NCBI GenBank assembly: GCA_020354275.1
Contig: CP070645.1
Span: 750,125 to 755,929 of the forward strand
Direction of reading: 5' to 3'
DNA from: Dehalococcoidales bacterium
Lineage (GTDB): Bacteria > Chloroflexota > Dehalococcoidia > Dehalococcoidales > UBA2162
Length of the DNA stretch: 5,805 bases
This document shows, one piece after another, positions 5,658 through 5,805 of the stretch. The translations under genes were made by a program, and so were the position numbers. The notes under the pieces are model-generated. The model did not search any database. It was not told the DNA's origin and was given only the letters and a program-made list of their open reading frames with translations. The first letter of the stretch is position 1. Each line of letters opens with the position of its first letter.

Positions 5658-5805
5658 TTAGGGGCCGCCCCTCACGTATATCACCTGTCCCGAGACAAAG
5701 CTTGATTCATCACTGACCAGGAAGAGGACGACACTGGCGACATCCTCGGTGGTGCCTGTTCTTCTCAGGGGTATCTGGGCAGCGGCGAATCTCCTGAAGT
5801 CTTCA
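5658..5805 (-). CDS. Short-chain dehydrogenase/reductase, C-terminal end (partial)
   Basis: Only the last 48 residues lie in the window; the start is beyond the right edge. The tail reads IPLRRTGTTEDVASVVLFLVSD, then SSFVSGQVIYVRGGP and stop. This is the typical FabG-type SDR ending (PLxRxGxxEDVAxxVxFLxSDxSSFxxGQ, then a final GG). SDRs are NAD(P)-dependent oxidoreductases with a Rossmann fold, and the C-terminal loop shown here shapes the substrate pocket and tetramer interface. The cofactor motif and the Ser-Tyr-Lys catalytic residues are not visible, so the substrate cannot be assigned. The gene precedes the duplicated protein by 25 nt and probably shares its transcript. Confidence 0.88.
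   Translation of the reverse strand, partial: EDFRRFAAAQIPLRRTGTTEDVASVVLFLVSDESSFVSGQVIYVRGGP

Overview
The window reads as a stretch of bacterial chromosome with genes on both strands. It carries a histidine-biosynthesis segment (hisC, hisB) on the + strand at 1-2117 and a run of leftward genes from 2186 to the right edge. Coding DNA is close to balanced in base composition, with Shine-Dalgarno sites of the AAGGAGG type and some GTG starts. The combination of a CooC-like nickel-insertion ATPase, a eukaryote-like-length PurC and a divergent HisB suggests an anaerobe, possibly a Chloroflexota/Dehalococcoidia-type lineage. That placement is an inference from protein flavour, not a demonstrated assignment.

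Layout. (1) 28-1134: hisC, whose GTG start sits right at the end of a gene cut off by the left edge. (2) 1135-1349: a strongly AT-rich gap (43 G+C in the 180 bases 1141-1320, 24%) with a near-consensus sigma-70 promoter embedded in two copies of a 24-bp imperfect direct repeat 32 bp apart. (3) 1350-2117: an unusual gene whose first ~58 codons encode an XRE/Cro-type helix-turn-helix and whose remainder is a complete HisB (imidazoleglycerol-phosphate dehydratase), with no stop between them. (4) 2186-2605 and 2630-3547, both leftward: a small VOC-fold metalloprotein downstream of purC. (5) 3548-3895: about 350 bases without a gene, holding a strong 12-bp-stem terminator. (6) 3896-5805, all leftward: reading in the direction of transcription, the C-terminus of a short-chain dehydrogenase, a 196-residue protein made of two 88-residue repeats that I do not recognise, a CooC-like ATPase, and a 65-residue four-cysteine protein.

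How it fits together. HisC and HisB belong to the same pathway (HisB makes imidazole-acetol phosphate, HisC transaminates it). HisB, however, appears to have its own promoter and its own putative DNA-binding domain, so the most interesting hypothesis here is a histidine enzyme that regulates its own promoter through the repeats overlapping the -35 and -10/start region. The leftward block on the right may be one operon (SDR, duplicated protein, then possibly CooC-like and zinc-ribbon genes), ending at the terminator near 3813-3856. The second point of novelty is the duplicated protein, with its NGAD and PLPP signatures, beside a metallocentre-assembly ATPase.
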